A stretch of DNA of 64,000 bases from Legionella sp. (GCA_030680075.1 JAUXWR010000504.1:62001-126000); one strand, 5' to 3'. Positions 18,142 to 28,196 are shown, counted from the stretch's first letter. Numbers and translations are program-made. The notes: generated by a model not told the origin, from the letters alone.

Positions 18142-19470
18142 ATGAAACAAGAATTTGCGCCATTGACAGTGAGTCAGTTAAATCGTCAGGTACGCTCCTG
18201 GTTGGAGCATGATTTGGGCGAGGTAAATGTATTAGGAGAATTGTCCAATTTAAGTAAACCGGCATCAGGTCACTTCTATTTCACGCTGAAAGACACGAGT
18301 GCTCAGCTCCGCTGTGTTTTTTTTCGCAGCCATCACACGGGAGCGTCGCGGGAGTTTACCGATGGTCAACAAGTTATTGCTAAAGGCAAACTTAGCTTGT
18401 ATGAAGCGCGAGGTGATTATCAGTTAATCGTGCAGGAACTGGTACAAGCAGGACTAGGAGAGCTTTACCAGCAATTTGAGCGTTTAAAATTAAAACTTGA
18501 GCAACAAGGGTTGTTTGCTCCTCACCGTAAAAAACCCCTCTCCCGCTATCCGGTTACTATCGCGGTCATTACATCAGGCACTGGAGCAGCATTAAGGGAT
18601 ATCCTGAGTACCTTGGCACGTCGCTATCCTGTTGCTGATGTACACATCTACCCCTGTGAGGTTCAAGGCAAAAATGCAGCACCTCAATTGATCAACGCAA
18701 TTCTTCAAGCCAATAAAGATTGTAAATCCGATGTAATTTTACTGGCGCGAGGCGGAGGTAGTATTGAAGATCTATGGCCTTTTAATGATGAGCAGTTAGC
18801 ACTCACCATTAGCCAAAGTAAAATCCCCATCGTTTCAGGCGTGGGGCATGAAATCGATTTTACCATTGCCGATTTTGTCGCCGATTTGAGAGCCGCAACC
18901 CCTACCGCTGCCGCTGAAGCCGTAACACCAGACAAATTTGAATTAATGGGGATTCTTGCGAGTTTAATCAGAAGAATGCTGGTTGCTGTCACTCGTACCA
19001 TACAGCATCAGAAACTGGTTTTATCCCATCAGCTCGCTAAAATCTCCTCGCCGGAGCAGTTAATTTCATCTCACTGGCAAACGGTTGATTACCTTGAGCG
19101 ACAACTTAATCAACTATCCGGTCAATTACTTCGCCATAAGCAACATCATTTGCAAGTGCTCGTAACAACCTTGAACTCGCATAATCCAAAATCGTCATTA
19201 CAACAATTAAGCTCACAACTGCAACAAGCACAAACTCGATTACACCAAATAATTCGTACGCGTTTTCATGAATCAAAACAATCATTTATGAATCAATTAA
19301 GCACCTTGCATGCTGTCAGCCCTCTCGCAACCCTGGACAGAGGTTATTGCATAGCGACTCACAAAAACACGGTTATTTTTAGTAGTGACCAAGTCCACGC
19401 TGGTGATACAATTAAGCTACAATTAGCAAAAGGTCGGCTGTCTTGTAACGTGATAAATAAGGCCGATTAA
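18142..19470 (+). CDS. xseA: Exodeoxyribonuclease VII large subunit
   Basis: A 442-residue XseA homologue: an N-terminal OB-fold (LTVSQLNRQVRSWLEHDLGEVNVLGELSNLSKPASGHFYFTLKD), a central catalytic region with AVITSGTGAALRDIL and LARGGGSIEDLWPFNDE, then GVGHEIDFTIADFVADLRAATPTAAAE, and a long coiled-coil C-terminus. With XseB it degrades single-stranded DNA bidirectionally. The frame extends upstream to a GTG at 18109 but the ATG at 18142 (MKQEFAPLTVSQ) fits the family. xseB is not adjacent. A rhomboid gene follows after 19 bp and may be co-transcribed. Confidence 0.96.
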   Translation: MKQEFAPLTVSQLNRQVRSWLEHDLGEVNVLGELSNLSKPASGHFYFTLKDTSAQLRCVFFRSHHTGASREFTDGQQVIAKGKLSLYEARGDYQLIVQELVQAGLGELYQQFERLKLKLEQQGLFAPHRKKPLSRYPVTIAVITSGTGAALRDILSTLARRYPVADVHIYPCEVQGKNAAPQLINAILQANKDCKSDVILLARGGGSIEDLWPFNDEQLALTISQSKIPIVSGVGHEIDFTIADFVADLRAATPTAAAEAVTPDKFELMGILASLIRRMLVAVTRTIQHQKLVLSHQLAKISSPEQLISSHWQTVDYLERQLNQLSGQLLRHKQHHLQVLVTTLNSHNPKSSLQQLSSQLQQAQTRLHQIIRTRFHESKQSFMNQLSTLHAVSPLATLDRGYCIATHKNTVIFSSDQVHAGDTIKLQLAKGRLSCNVINKAD

Positions 19471-19489
19471 GAGGATTTAGAGAAGTACT

Positions 19490-20080
19490 ATGCTTGATGA
19501 TTTAACCGCCAGTTTACTGCTAATTAAAGCTCAAACCGAGGCTAACTTTTCTACCTTAGGCATCATTCTCCTGGTACCTTGGGTATTTTTTGTAGCGAAT
19601 TTATTGGTCAATAATCGCCTCCTATGGCTTGGGATTATTCCAAGGCGCTTATATGGCCTTTCAGGTATTATATTTGCCCCAGTACTTCATGCCAATTTTA
19701 ATCATTTATTTTTTAATTCCATTCCTTTATTAGTCTTAAGTAATTTTATTCTGATTAATGGTCTAGATTTTTTTCTGATAGCCACAGTAATTATAACCCT
19801 TTTAAGTGGGTTTTTAATCTGGTGCTTCGCCAAACCCGGCCTTCATATCGGGGCGAGCGCCTTGATTACCGGTTATTGGGGATTACTAATCAGTGATATT
19901 TTCCAACAAGGAACGGTTACTGCCGTTATTTTAGGAGTGATTAGTTTATATTATTTCGCCGGCATTTTTTTAGGCATCTTCCCAGGGAAGAAAGGCGTTT
20001 CCTGGGAAGGTCATTTATTTGGGTTGATTGCCGGGTTTACAGCAAGTTATTTAATACCCTGGCTCACGCTTTTAAGATAA
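19490..20080 (+). CDS. Rhomboid family intramembrane serine protease
   Basis: A 196-residue polytopic protein of about six helices with rhomboid hallmarks: HANFNHLFFNSIPLLVLSN (the HxxxN region of helix 2), the catalytic serine in HIGASALITGYWG (GxSx motif, near residue 125), and the catalytic histidine in WEGHLFGLIAGF (near residue 177). Rhomboids cleave transmembrane segments inside the bilayer; the substrate cannot be told. The start lies 19 bp after xseA. Its 3' end overlaps the convergent ornithine-cyclodeaminase-type gene by 9 bp. Confidence 0.88.
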   Translation: MLDDLTASLLLIKAQTEANFSTLGIILLVPWVFFVANLLVNNRLLWLGIIPRRLYGLSGIIFAPVLHANFNHLFFNSIPLLVLSNFILINGLDFFLIATVIITLLSGFLIWCFAKPGLHIGASALITGYWGLLISDIFQQGTVTAVILGVISLYYFAGIFLGIFPGKKGVSWEGHLFGLIAGFTASYLIPWLTLLR

Positions 20081-21040
20081 TTCAAACGCATAGCCGAGTT
20101 TTTGCGCAATAGCGTTTTCATAAACCTTATTGGCAATACTGATATCTTGTATAGCAAGTCCAACTGATTTAAATACGCTCAATTTTTGCTGAGGGAATAG
20201 GTTACGTTGCTCAATAATTTCCCCTAGCTCATGAATATCTTCAACCTTGAGATAGTGATTTTTAATAGCGCTGTGTATTTCACCCGATTCGCTTAAAGCT
20301 GCTTGCAATTGATCAACCACCACAAAAGCCTCCCCCATTATGTCATCTGCAACTTCATGCATCGCCAAGGTATGTGAGCCTATTGCATTAATATGAACAC
20401 CAGGCTTCAGGTCGCCAAGATATATAAGCGGCTCAAGACTACCCGTTGCTGTACAAATAATATCGGCATTCCTCACGGCCTCTCCAATAGTCGGACAGAC
20501 ACTAACCTCACAACCCGTAACAGTCGCTGCAAAAGCTTCAGCATTTTCAATATTACGTGACCAAATCGATACGTATTTGATGTTACGAACAGCGCTGACT
20601 GCTGATAACTGCGTTGCCGCTTGAACGCCTGACCCGATAATAGCAACATGAGAAGCATCGCTAGTGGCCAAATATTTCGTCGCAAGACCCGAAACGGCAC
20701 CTGTTCTTAACCCTGTTAAATAGCCCGCGTCCATCATTGCTTTAATTTCGCCGGTATGTGCATCAAGCAATAACATGGCTCCTGTGATTGCCGGGAGTGA
20801 TTTAGTAATATTGTCAGGAAATATCGACACAACTTTTAAACCGAGTGCCCCCTCATCACTTAAATAAGCCGGCATGGTTAACATCAAAGCCTTTTCTTTT
20901 TCAATTTCCACAGGTGTACGCAAGGGAAGAACGGCTTTTTTTAAATAAAGCGCCTTGAAAGCATTCTCCATCACGGTGATTGCTTCTTTCATCGTAATAG
21001 ATTGCTTAATATCATTTAAAGACAACAGCGTTAAACTCAT
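20072..21040 (-). CDS. Ornithine cyclodeaminase / mu-crystallin family protein
   Basis: A 322-residue Rossmann-fold oxidoreductase or cyclodeaminase. Visible features are MKEAITVMENAF near the start, the GALGLKVVSIFPDN loop, AGYLTGLRTGAVSGLAT, the NAD-binding VAIIGSGVQAATQL near 127-140, and ADIICTATGS with GVHINAIGSHT. Members include ornithine cyclodeaminase (ornithine to proline), alanine dehydrogenase and imine reductases, so the substrate is not assigned. The start is the ATG ending at 21040; an upstream frame to 21073 lacks family similarity. It is divergent from mfd and convergent with the rhomboid gene. A link to the arginine catabolic operon at 57.6 kb is possible but speculative. 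Confidence 0.85.
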   Translation of the reverse strand: MSLTLLSLNDIKQSITMKEAITVMENAFKALYLKKAVLPLRTPVEIEKEKALMLTMPAYLSDEGALGLKVVSIFPDNITKSLPAITGAMLLLDAHTGEIKAMMDAGYLTGLRTGAVSGLATKYLATSDASHVAIIGSGVQAATQLSAVSAVRNIKYVSIWSRNIENAEAFAATVTGCEVSVCPTIGEAVRNADIICTATGSLEPLIYLGDLKPGVHINAIGSHTLAMHEVADDIMGEAFVVVDQLQAALSESGEIHSAIKNHYLKVEDIHELGEIIEQRNLFPQQKLSVFKSVGLAIQDISIANKVYENAIAQKLGYAFELS

Positions 21041-21178
21041 GGTAGGCGTAACTCCCTTTTGCGAACCGTACATAAACAGATAATATTACCGCACTTGCAA
21101 AGGTAAGCAAGCAATGGTTCATTTCTAATAGGTATAGTATACTTGTCTGCTTTGAAAATTAACGCTTTGTCATCACTT

Positions 21179-24100
21179 ATGCCAACCGCTATTTTGAATT
21201 ATCCAGCCATTAGTAAAAAACAAACCTGGGGGCAATTACAGGGTTGTAGTCTTGCATTGGCATTGGCCGAATATTGTCAAAAAACAGCCGGGATTAAACT
21301 TCTCATTGCTCCTGACAATTTGAGCGCAAGCCAGTTGATCAATGAGCTGCAATTTTTCCTCAACGACAAAAGCACGCATGAAATACTTTTTTTTCCTGAC
21401 TGGGAAACGCTCCCCTATGATCAATTCTCACCCCACCAGGATATTATTTCCGAGCGGCTATCCACGTTAAGCCGTTTACAACAAACAACCAATGCTATCG
21501 TCATCAGTTCTGTATCAACCTTAATGCATCGATTGTGTCCTCCTCAATTTTTGCACCAATATGCGTTTATCCTGAAGCAAGGTCAAACACTAGACTTGCA
21601 GCATTTTCGCCACCAATTACAACAAGCAGGCTATCACGCTGTTAATAAAGTTCTCGAACATGGTGAGTATGCATTGCGCGGAGCGATTATGGATGTTTAC
21701 CCTATGGGTAGCATCTATCCCTTTCGCATTGAATTATTTGATGATGTCATTGACAGCTTGCGACTCTTTGATACAGAAACTCAGCGCACTATTAATAAAA
21801 TTAATGATATTCACATATTGCCTGCTCGAGAGTTCCCACTCGATGAGCCAAGCATTGCGTTATTCAGGCGTAATTTCAGAGAGCGCTTTTCAGGCAATCC
21901 TGGCAACGCACCTATTTATGAGGCGGTGAGTAATGGGCAATTTCCGTCAGGCATAGAATATTATCTGCCCCTATTTTTTTCAGAAGCCGTTACGTTTTTT
22001 GATTATTTGCCGAGCGATACCAGTATTTGCATGATAGAAGATATTCCGGCACAAGCGGAAATTTTCTGGCAGGAGCTAACTATACGTCATGAGCAACGTC
22101 GTCATGATGTATCTCGCCCCATTCTTAATCCGCCAGCTTGTTTTTTAACCCCTACCGAAATATTAACGAGAGCCAATCATTATCAGCAGATTCGTTGTTT
22201 TCACGAGACTCGTGAAAATAAAGGAGCTGTATTTAATTTTCCAGTGCATACAGCACCCGCTCTTCCGATACAGCGTCAAGCTGAGCAACCCCTTATCAAA
22301 TTAAAAGATTATTTAAATCAGCCGGATTTTCGTTATTTATTAGTTGTTGAAAGTGCTGGCCGACGTGAAGTTTTAATGGACTTAATGAAACAAAGCGGAA
22401 TCACCGCGACGGTCACGACAGACTGGCAAGCATTTTTAGAAACTAATACGCCCATTAATATTACGACAGGCCCGCTCATTGAAGGAAGCGAACTTAAGCC
22501 ACAACAAATCTCCATCATTGTGGAGTCCCAATTATTTGGCGATCATGCCACACCTCAACGGCGCAGTAGTCAGAAATCTGTCGACCCTGATTTAATTATC
22601 CGTGATTTGGCCGAATTACAGTTGCATGCCCCCGTTGTGCACTTGCAATTTGGTGTTGGGCGTTATCAAGGGTTAAAAACTATTGAAAGTAATGGGGTTT
22701 CTAACGAGTTTCTTATTCTGGGCTATGCAGGCGATGACAAAATTTATGTACCGGTAACGTCCTTGCATTATATTAGCCGCTATACGGGAATGGACAGTGA
22801 GCATGCTCCCCTCCATAAACTCGGCAGTGAGCAATGGCTTAAAGAGAGAAAAAAAGCCGCTGAGAAAATTCACGATGTTGCAATCGAGCTACTTGAAATT
22901 TATGCAAAACGCGAAGCAAAACCAGGTTTTGTTTATCAATTTGCTAAAGAAGAATATCAACGCTTCGCAAGCGGTTTTCCTTTTACAGAAACCGATGATC
23001 AATTGCGCGCGGTCGCGCAAATTATTCAAGACATGCAATCACCACGTCCTATGGATCGCCTGATTTGCGGTGATGTAGGTTTTGGCAAAACGGAAGTCGC
23101 CATGCGCGCGGCCTTTCTTGCGGTGCAAAATAATAAACAGGTATGTGTATTGGTTCCCACTACCCTGCTCGCCGGGCAGCATTTTGAAAATTTTCGCGAC
23201 CGATTCGCGGAATTTGCTATTAATATTGAACTCTTATCGCGTTTTCGTAGTGATAAAGACGCCAAACAGGTTATCAACTCCTTACAAAACGGCCAGGTTG
23301 ATATCGTAATTGGAACCCACAAGCTTTTTTCAAAAGATATCAAGTTTCATAATCTGGGCTTGTTAATTATTGACGAAGAGCATCGTTTTGGCGTGAAACA
23401 AAAAGAACATATCAAGGCTTTGCGACTTAATGTAGATATCTTGTCCATGACTGCAACGCCAATTCCTCGTACCTTAAATATGGCAATGGCCGGTATACGT
23501 GATATTTCGCTCATCGCAACGCCTCCAGCAAAACGGCTTGCCATTAAAACATTCTGGCAAGAAAAAAATGATACTATCTTGCGGGAAGCTTTATTACGGG
23601 AAATTTTACGCGGCGGTCAGGTATTTTTCCTGCACAATAATGTTCAAACCATCGAGAGAATTTGCCAGGAATTACAGGCATTGGTGCCCGAGGCAAAAGT
23701 AAGAAGCGCACACGGGCAAATGCGTGAGCGGGAATTGGAAAAAATAATGTCTGATTTCTATCACCATCGCTTTAATGTGCTGGTTTGTACCACCATCATC
23801 GAAACGGGCATTGATATTCCCACCGCCAATACCATCATTATTGATAGAGCTGACAAATTTGGCTTGGCGCAATTGCATCAATTAAGAGGCCGCGTGGGGC
23901 GCTCGCATCATCAGGCTTACGCTTATTTACTAACACCTAATGAAAAATTATTAACACCAGATGCGGTTAAGCGCTTAGAGGCAATTGTATCACTGGAAGA
24001 TTTAGGCGCAGGCTTCACACTGGCGACTCACGACATGGAAATCAGAGGTGCTGGTGAATTATTGGGTGAAGATCAAAGTGGTAATATGCAGGCTATAGGA

Positions 24101-24622
24101 TTTAATTTGTACATGGAAATGCTTGATAAGGCTGTCAGTGATTTGAAAGCGGGTAAAACGCCCGAATTGGCAACGCCTATTCATCAGGGTCCTGAAATCG
24201 ATTTACGAATTAGTGCTATTTTGCCTGAAGATTATATCGGCGATATTCATGCGCGCCTGATTATGTATAAACGTATCGCCAACGCTAAAGATAAAGAGCA
24301 ATTACGTGAATTACAAATTGAAATGATTGACCGCTTCGGACTTCTTCCCCAACCCGCCAAGCAATTATTATTACTTACCGATTTGAAATTGCAGGCAGAG
24401 CAATTAGGTATAGCCAAAATAAATGCCGCCCAACAACAAGGAAAAATTGAATTTGGCGACGCGCCACGTATTGATCCGGGTGTTTTGATTAATCTGATTC
24501 AAGTGCAGGCAAAACGCTATCAACTGGAAGGCCCCTCTCGTTTGCGCTTTACCCTGGAGAGCAATACAAACGAGGAGCGTATTTTAGAAATTAAAACGTT
24601 GCTGGCTAAATTGGCGAATTAA
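21179..24622 (+). CDS. mfd: Transcription-repair coupling factor Mfd
   Basis: A protein of about 1147 residues, the standard Mfd length. The N-terminal UvrB-like module contains FPDWETLPYDQFSPHQDIISERL; the RNA-polymerase-interacting CarD-like domain is near 490-560 (LQFGVGRYQGLKTIESNG); the RecG-like helicase has GDVGFGKTEVA near 630, DEEHRFGVKQKE near 731, SMTATPIPRTLNMA and the TRG-type QLRGRVGRS region; a C-terminal TRCF domain closes it. It displaces stalled RNA polymerase and recruits UvrA. A TTG frame starts at 21143, but a TATACT box at 21138-21143 overlaps it, so the ATG at 21179 (MPTAILNYPA) is chosen. Its last ~20 bp plus the following repeat are duplicated at 25096. Confidence 0.96.
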   Translation: MPTAILNYPAISKKQTWGQLQGCSLALALAEYCQKTAGIKLLIAPDNLSASQLINELQFFLNDKSTHEILFFPDWETLPYDQFSPHQDIISERLSTLSRLQQTTNAIVISSVSTLMHRLCPPQFLHQYAFILKQGQTLDLQHFRHQLQQAGYHAVNKVLEHGEYALRGAIMDVYPMGSIYPFRIELFDDVIDSLRLFDTETQRTINKINDIHILPAREFPLDEPSIALFRRNFRERFSGNPGNAPIYEAVSNGQFPSGIEYYLPLFFSEAVTFFDYLPSDTSICMIEDIPAQAEIFWQELTIRHEQRRHDVSRPILNPPACFLTPTEILTRANHYQQIRCFHETRENKGAVFNFPVHTAPALPIQRQAEQPLIKLKDYLNQPDFRYLLVVESAGRREVLMDLMKQSGITATVTTDWQAFLETNTPINITTGPLIEGSELKPQQISIIVESQLFGDHATPQRRSSQKSVDPDLIIRDLAELQLHAPVVHLQFGVGRYQGLKTIESNGVSNEFLILGYAGDDKIYVPVTSLHYISRYTGMDSEHAPLHKLGSEQWLKERKKAAEKIHDVAIELLEIYAKREAKPGFVYQFAKEEYQRFASGFPFTETDDQLRAVAQIIQDMQSPRPMDRLICGDVGFGKTEVAMRAAFLAVQNNKQVCVLVPTTLLAGQHFENFRDRFAEFAINIELLSRFRSDKDAKQVINSLQNGQVDIVIGTHKLFSKDIKFHNLGLLIIDEEHRFGVKQKEHIKALRLNVDILSMTATPIPRTLNMAMAGIRDISLIATPPAKRLAIKTFWQEKNDTILREALLREILRGGQVFFLHNNVQTIERICQELQALVPEAKVRSAHGQMRERELEKIMSDFYHHRFNVLVCTTIIETGIDIPTANTIIIDRADKFGLAQLHQLRGRVGRSHHQAYAYLLTPNEKLLTPDAVKRLEAIVSLEDLGAGFTLATHDMEIRGAGELLGEDQSGNMQAIGFNLYMEMLDKAVSDLKAGKTPELATPIHQGPEIDLRISAILPEDYIGDIHARLIMYKRIANAKDKEQLRELQIEMIDRFGLLPQPAKQLLLLTDLKLQAEQLGIAKINAAQQQGKIEFGDAPRIDPGVLINLIQVQAKRYQLEGPSRLRFTLESNTNEERILEIKTLLAKLAN

Positions 24623-24630
24623 ATACCAAT

Positions 24631-24930
24631 GTAGCCCGGATTAGCGAACCGTAATCCGAGATAGCAACGCTGGCATAGCGCTTTCTACCCTCATCAATGT
24701 CAAATGTAGCCCGGATTAGCGAAGCGTAATCCGGGAAGCAGCGCTGGCATAGCGCATTTTTACCCTGCTCAATGTCAAATGTAGCCCGGATTAGCGAAGC
24801 GTAATCCGGGAAGCAGCGCTGGCATAGCCCATTTTTACCCTCATCAATGTCAAATGTAGCCCGGATTAGCGAAGCGTAATCCGGGAAGCAGCGCTGGCAT
24901 AGCGCATTTTTACCCTGCTCAATGAAGGGA
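24631..24930. repeat. REP-like tandem array: four units of 75 bp
   Basis: GTAGCCCGGATTAGCGAA begins at 24631, 24706, 24781 and 24856, an exact 75-bp period. Each unit has one hairpin (CCCGGATTAGCG, CGTAATCCGGG) followed by AGCAGCGCTGGCATAGC and a short tail containing CAATGTCAAAT. The array begins nine bases after the mfd stop codon. The spacers are as conserved as the hairpins, so this is not a CRISPR. A 131-codon minus-strand frame across it encodes only the repeated unit and is not a gene. Confidence 0.85.
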
Positions 24931-24961
24931 TAGTATTGGTGTTTTAGAATTACGGTGATTG

Positions 24962-25092
24962 CTGTAAATTTATCCCAGTCCTGGCTGTGATGCAATTTCA
25001 TTAAGACCTTGGAGATCTATCACCTTAAACCTCGCAGCAAACCAGTTGATTTAGCGCATTTCCCGGATTACGCTTCGCTAATCCGGGCTACA
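24962..25092 (-). pseudogene. Collapsed duplicate of the 25172-25705 gene
   Basis: Bases 24962-25031 match 25163-25232 at about 90 percent by eye (both contain CCTGGCTGTGATGCAATTTC and TTGGAGAT), which is the C-terminal coding end of the neighbouring gene. Directly after, 25037-25092 matches 25779-25838, the region upstream of that gene (GCAAACCA, TTGATTTAG, GCGCATTTCCCGGA). The roughly 540 bp between these two edges, including almost all of the coding region, are missing. This is a deletion relic and encodes nothing. Confidence 0.65.
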
Positions 25093-25171
25093 TCACTAAA
25101 TTGGCGAATTAAATACCAAATGTAGCCCGGATTAGCGAAGCGTAATCCGGGCTAGCAGGATTTCTGTAAAT

Positions 25172-25705
25172 TTATCCCGGTCCTGGCTGTGATGCAATTT
25201 CATTAAGATTTTGGAGATTTATCACCTTAACCTCTTCATTTTTGTCTCTAATTGTCAGAGTATTATTATCAAAAATAATTTCTGTGCCGGTATATTCTTG
25301 TCCATCAATAACTGCAGTGACAATAACCTCTTGAACAACCTCTGTTTTACCAGATATTAGATTGAAAAAAGCCATGTTTTGAGCCCTTAGGCGGGCTAAA
25401 CTCGATTCAACAGCTGAACTATTGCCAGGCTCAATTGCAGGGACGGGGATTTTTCCTTGTGGGATAATTTTATACCTAACTTCAGATTCTTTTTTTACCA
25501 ATCCATCTGTAAATATACGATTACCAATGTTCACACCGCTATACCATCTTTCGTTGTACTCTGTATCCAAGACCTTATCAGCGCAGAGACCACTCATTAT
25601 ACACATCCCAGTTTTCAATACCACTAATGGTCTAATTGGTTTATCTATGGGTAAATTACCCTCTCTCATTTCTTCGTCAGTAAATGTTCGACATTCAGGT
25701 TTCAT
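25172..25705 (-). CDS. Hypothetical protein of unknown function
   Basis: A 177-residue soluble protein that I do not recognise. It has no signal peptide or membrane helix. The N-terminal half carries three cysteines (PECRT, GMCIMSGLC); the C-terminal third looks like beta-strands (VQEVIVTAVIDGQEYTGTEIIFDNNTLTI). It lies between REP cores on both sides and shows a collapsed copy next to it at 24962-25092, so the locus has been duplicated and partly lost. The ATG ends at 25705 with a weak AAGGA-like site upstream (TCAAGGAAAATTG). Isolated position and repeats suggest accessory DNA. Confidence 0.6.
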   Translation of the reverse strand: MKPECRTFTDEEMREGNLPIDKPIRPLVVLKTGMCIMSGLCADKVLDTEYNERWYSGVNIGNRIFTDGLVKKESEVRYKIIPQGKIPVPAIEPGNSSAVESSLARLRAQNMAFFNLISGKTEVVQEVIVTAVIDGQEYTGTEIIFDNNTLTIRDKNEEVKVINLQNLNEIASQPGPG

Positions 25706-25806
25706 ACAATTTTCCTTGATAGTTTAAATACTAAGAGAGTAACGGAGAAAATTCATCTGGCTTGGCCATGTCATCGTTGCAAACCAATTGATTTAGTAGC
25801 GCATTT

Positions 25807-25838
25807 CCCGGACTACGCTTCGCTAATCCGGGCTACAT
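25807..25838. repeat. Single REP core
   Basis: One inverted core, CCCGGACTACGCTTCGCTAA followed by TCCGGGCTACAT, of the same family as the arrays at 9609 and 24631. It marks the right edge of the duplicated segment, just downstream of tldD. Confidence 0.7.
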
Positions 25839-25863
25839 GGCTACATCACATCTGCCCCTGTGT

Positions 25864-27309
25864 TTATCTTGTGCCGCCAATCGTTAGGGCATCGATTTTT
25901 AATGTCGGTTGGCCAACTCCCACTGGTACAGATTGCCCGTCTTTACCACAAACGCCAATGCCGCCATCTAGTGCCAGATCATGACCAATCATGCTGATTT
26001 TTTTCATTACATCAGGGCCATTGCCAATTAATGTGGCGCCCTTGACCGGGGTCGTGATTTTACCGTCTTCAATTAAATAAGCTTCACTTGCGGAAAAAAC
26101 AAATTGACCAGAGGTAATATCGACTTGACCGCCGCCAAAATTAACCGCATATAAACCGCGTTTCACGGAACGAATAATATCTTCCGGGTTATCCTTCCCG
26201 GCTAACATATAAGTGTTAGTCATTCTTGGCATGGGCAAATGGGCATAAGATTCACGTCGACAATTACCAGTGGGCTTCATCCCCATGAGTTTTGCATTAA
26301 GTTTGTCTTGCATGTAATTAACAAGCACCCCATCCTCAATCAATGTTGTACATTGGGTAGGTGTACCTTCATCATCGATGGTCAGAGAGCCACGTCTATC
26401 TGCCAATGTACCATTATCAACAACAGTGACGCCTTTGGTCGCTACCTGTTGGCCCATTTTTCCTGAAAAAGCGGAAAGTCCCTTGCGATTAAAATCGCCT
26501 TCCAATCCATGGCCCACTGCTTCATGTAATAACACCCCAGGCCATCCTGGGCCTAATACCACAGGCATAGTTCCGGCAGGAGCGTCTTGTGCGTCCAAAT
26601 TGATAAGCGCTTCTCTTACCGCTTCACGCGCATAGCCGAGTGCTTTTTCCTCTTGCAAAAAAGTGGAATAGGCAACGCGCCCACCGCCTCCAGATCGCGC
26701 AGACTCGCGCCGTCCGTTTTTATCCTCAACGATAACACTTACGTTAATACTGACTAAAGGTCTGATATCAGCGACAAGGTTGCCGTGAAGATTAGCTACC
26801 ATAACCACTTCATAGCATCCACTTAACGACGCATTTACCTGGATAACGCGTGAATCAATGCGTCTCGCTTCTCTGTCGATTGACTCAAGCAAAGCAATCT
26901 TATCTTGTTTGCTCATGCCTTCTATGGGGTTTATCCCTTCATAACGAGGCAGTGCTTTTCCAGGTATCTGAATAGCTTGTACAGGTTTTGTCGTCGCCAA
27001 AGCAATGGAGCGTGCGGCGTCTGCTGCTCGCTGCATTGCGGGTAACAAAATGTCATCGCAATATGCGTAGCCTGTTTTATCGCCACTGACTGCGCGAATA
27101 CCAACGCCTCTGTCAATCGAAAAACTGCCGCTTTTTACTTCCGAATCTTCCAAATACCAGGATTCATAGCTGCTGCTTTGAAAATAAAGATCAGCATCAT
27201 CGATATGGCGACCGGTCATGGATTGAATTAACTTCTGAATAACCGATTCATCCAGTGAGGCGGGCTTTAATATTAAATCTTTGGCAATCGCCAGAGCTTG
27301 AGTCATCAT
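25864..27309 (-). CDS. tldD: Metalloprotease TldD
   Basis: A 481-residue TldD. The zinc motif HEAVGH lies near residue 260 in [18 protein letters not shown], and [28 protein letters not shown], typical of TldD C-termini, is present. TldD and TldE (PmbA) form a heterodimeric peptidase that unfolds and cuts small peptides, including microcin precursors and CcdA. tldE is not in the window. The start is one of two adjacent ATGs (27309 or 27306). It follows a nitrilase-family amidase gene by 44 bp on the same strand, a common gammaproteobacterial pairing. Confidence 0.95.
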   Translation of the reverse strand: MMTQALAIAKDLILKPASLDESVIQKLIQSMTGRHIDDADLYFQSSSYESWYLEDSEVKSGSFSIDRGVGIRAVSGDKTGYAYCDDILLPAMQRAADAARSIALATTKPVQAIQIPGKALPRYEGINPIEGMSKQDKIALLESIDREARRIDSRVIQVNASLSGCYEVVMVANLHGNLVADIRPLVSINVSVIVEDKNGRRESARSGGGGRVAYSTFLQEEKALGYAREAVREALINLDAQDAPAGTMPVVLGPGWPGVLLHEAVGHGLEGDFNRKGLSAFSGKMGQQVATKGVTVVDNGTLADRRGSLTIDDEGTPTQCTTLIEDGVLVNYMQDKLNAKLMGMKPTGNCRRESYAHLPMPRMTNTYMLAGKDNPEDIIRSVKRGLYAVNFGGGQVDITSGQFVFSASEAYLIEDGKITTPVKGATLIGNGPDVMKKISMIGHDLALDGGIGVCGKDGQSVPVGVGQPTLKIDALTIGGTR

Positions 27310-27353
27310 AGTTCCTGCTTAAAAGTGCTACTTGTAATCTGAATAAGAAATCA

Positions 27354-28196
27354 TTACTGGACTTGCTTCTCGCAAGAATTTGTTCCAGATGAAATTAATA
27401 CATGGTGGTTATTACAGGGAAACTGCCGTCGCAATTGCTGTAATCGTTGTAAATCAATGGCTGCGGTTATTATACCAGCACCCGCCTCTTGGCGGACCAA
27501 AATTTTACCCCAAGGTTCAATAATCATCGAATGGCCATAGGTTTGGCGACCATTTTCATGAAAGCCCCCCTGATTGGGAGCCAGTACATAGCACAAGTTC
27601 TCAATTGCTCGTGCCCGAAGCAACACTTCCCAGTGAGCTACTCCTGTGACGGCAGTAAACGCCGATGGCACTGAAAATAACTCAGCTCCTTTCGCTACCA
27701 ATTGTTGATATAATTCAGGAAAACGCAAGTCATAACATACAGTAAGTCCAACGCGCCCCACAGGCGTATCCACAACCACCAACTGATCGCCGCGTTCAAT
27801 GGTTAATGATTCCTGATGCGCTTCCTGCTCTGATACTCTTACATCAAAGAGATGGATTTTATCGTAACGCCCTGCACATTGGCCTTTATTATCAAAAACA
27901 AAGCTTGATGCTCTGACGCGATCCCCAAGACTCTTTAGAGGGAGTGTTCCTGCGATTATCCATAGGCTGTATTTTTTAGCGAGCCGTGCAAGCGATTCCT
28001 GAATTTCACCTGCGCCTGATATTTCGGCAATTGATAATTTATCGGTTTCTTTCATCCCCATAAAGGCAAAATTTTCAGGCAAAACCACTAAATCTACTTG
28101 TTCATCTTGTGCTTGCTTTAGAAATTTTTCAACCACATCAAGATTGTTTTTGATAGATGCAGATGAAACCATCTGTGCCACTGCCACTTTCGTCAT
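27354..28196 (-). CDS. Nitrilase-family amidase (Nit1/deaminated glutathione amidase type)
   Basis: A 280-residue carbon-nitrogen hydrolase with the complete catalytic triad: E41 in VVLPENFAF, K113 in RYDKIHLFD, and C154 in TVCYDLRFPELY. The DVRVSEQEAHQES loop and HWEVLLRARAIENLCYVLAPNQ are typical of the Nit1/YbeM group, which hydrolyses deaminated glutathione, a damaged metabolite. It lies directly upstream of tldD in the same orientation and is divergent from the yccA-like gene. Substrate assignment is by subgroup resemblance only. Confidence 0.88.
   Translation of the reverse strand: MTKVAVAQMVSSASIKNNLDVVEKFLKQAQDEQVDLVVLPENFAFMGMKETDKLSIAEISGAGEIQESLARLAKKYSLWIIAGTLPLKSLGDRVRASSFVFDNKGQCAGRYDKIHLFDVRVSEQEAHQESLTIERGDQLVVVDTPVGRVGLTVCYDLRFPELYQQLVAKGAELFSVPSAFTAVTGVAHWEVLLRARAIENLCYVLAPNQGGFHENGRQTYGHSMIIEPWGKILVRQEAGAGIITAAIDLQRLQQLRRQFPCNNHHVLISSGTNSCEKQVQ

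Larger units (their letters stand above)
24606..25095. repeat. Left copy of a tandem duplication that starts at the 3' end of mfd
   Basis: The bases CTAAATTGGCGAATTAAATA at the end of mfd (from 24606), with the following REP core, recur from 25096. The sequence just before 25096 also matches the right flank of the small unknown gene at 25172-25705. This defines a left copy 24606-25095 and a right copy from 25096 to about 25840. The left copy has kept only the two edges of that gene and has an expanded REP array. Confidence 0.65.

Noticed and set aside
24631..24930. CRISPR-like regular spacing
   Set aside because: The intervals between hairpins are as conserved as the hairpins, the period is 75 bp and no cas gene is present.
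24606..25001. 131-codon minus-strand frame with a repeating protein motif
   Set aside because: It is the translation of the 75-bp REP tandem array; period and content follow the DNA repeat, and it has no ribosome-binding site or family.
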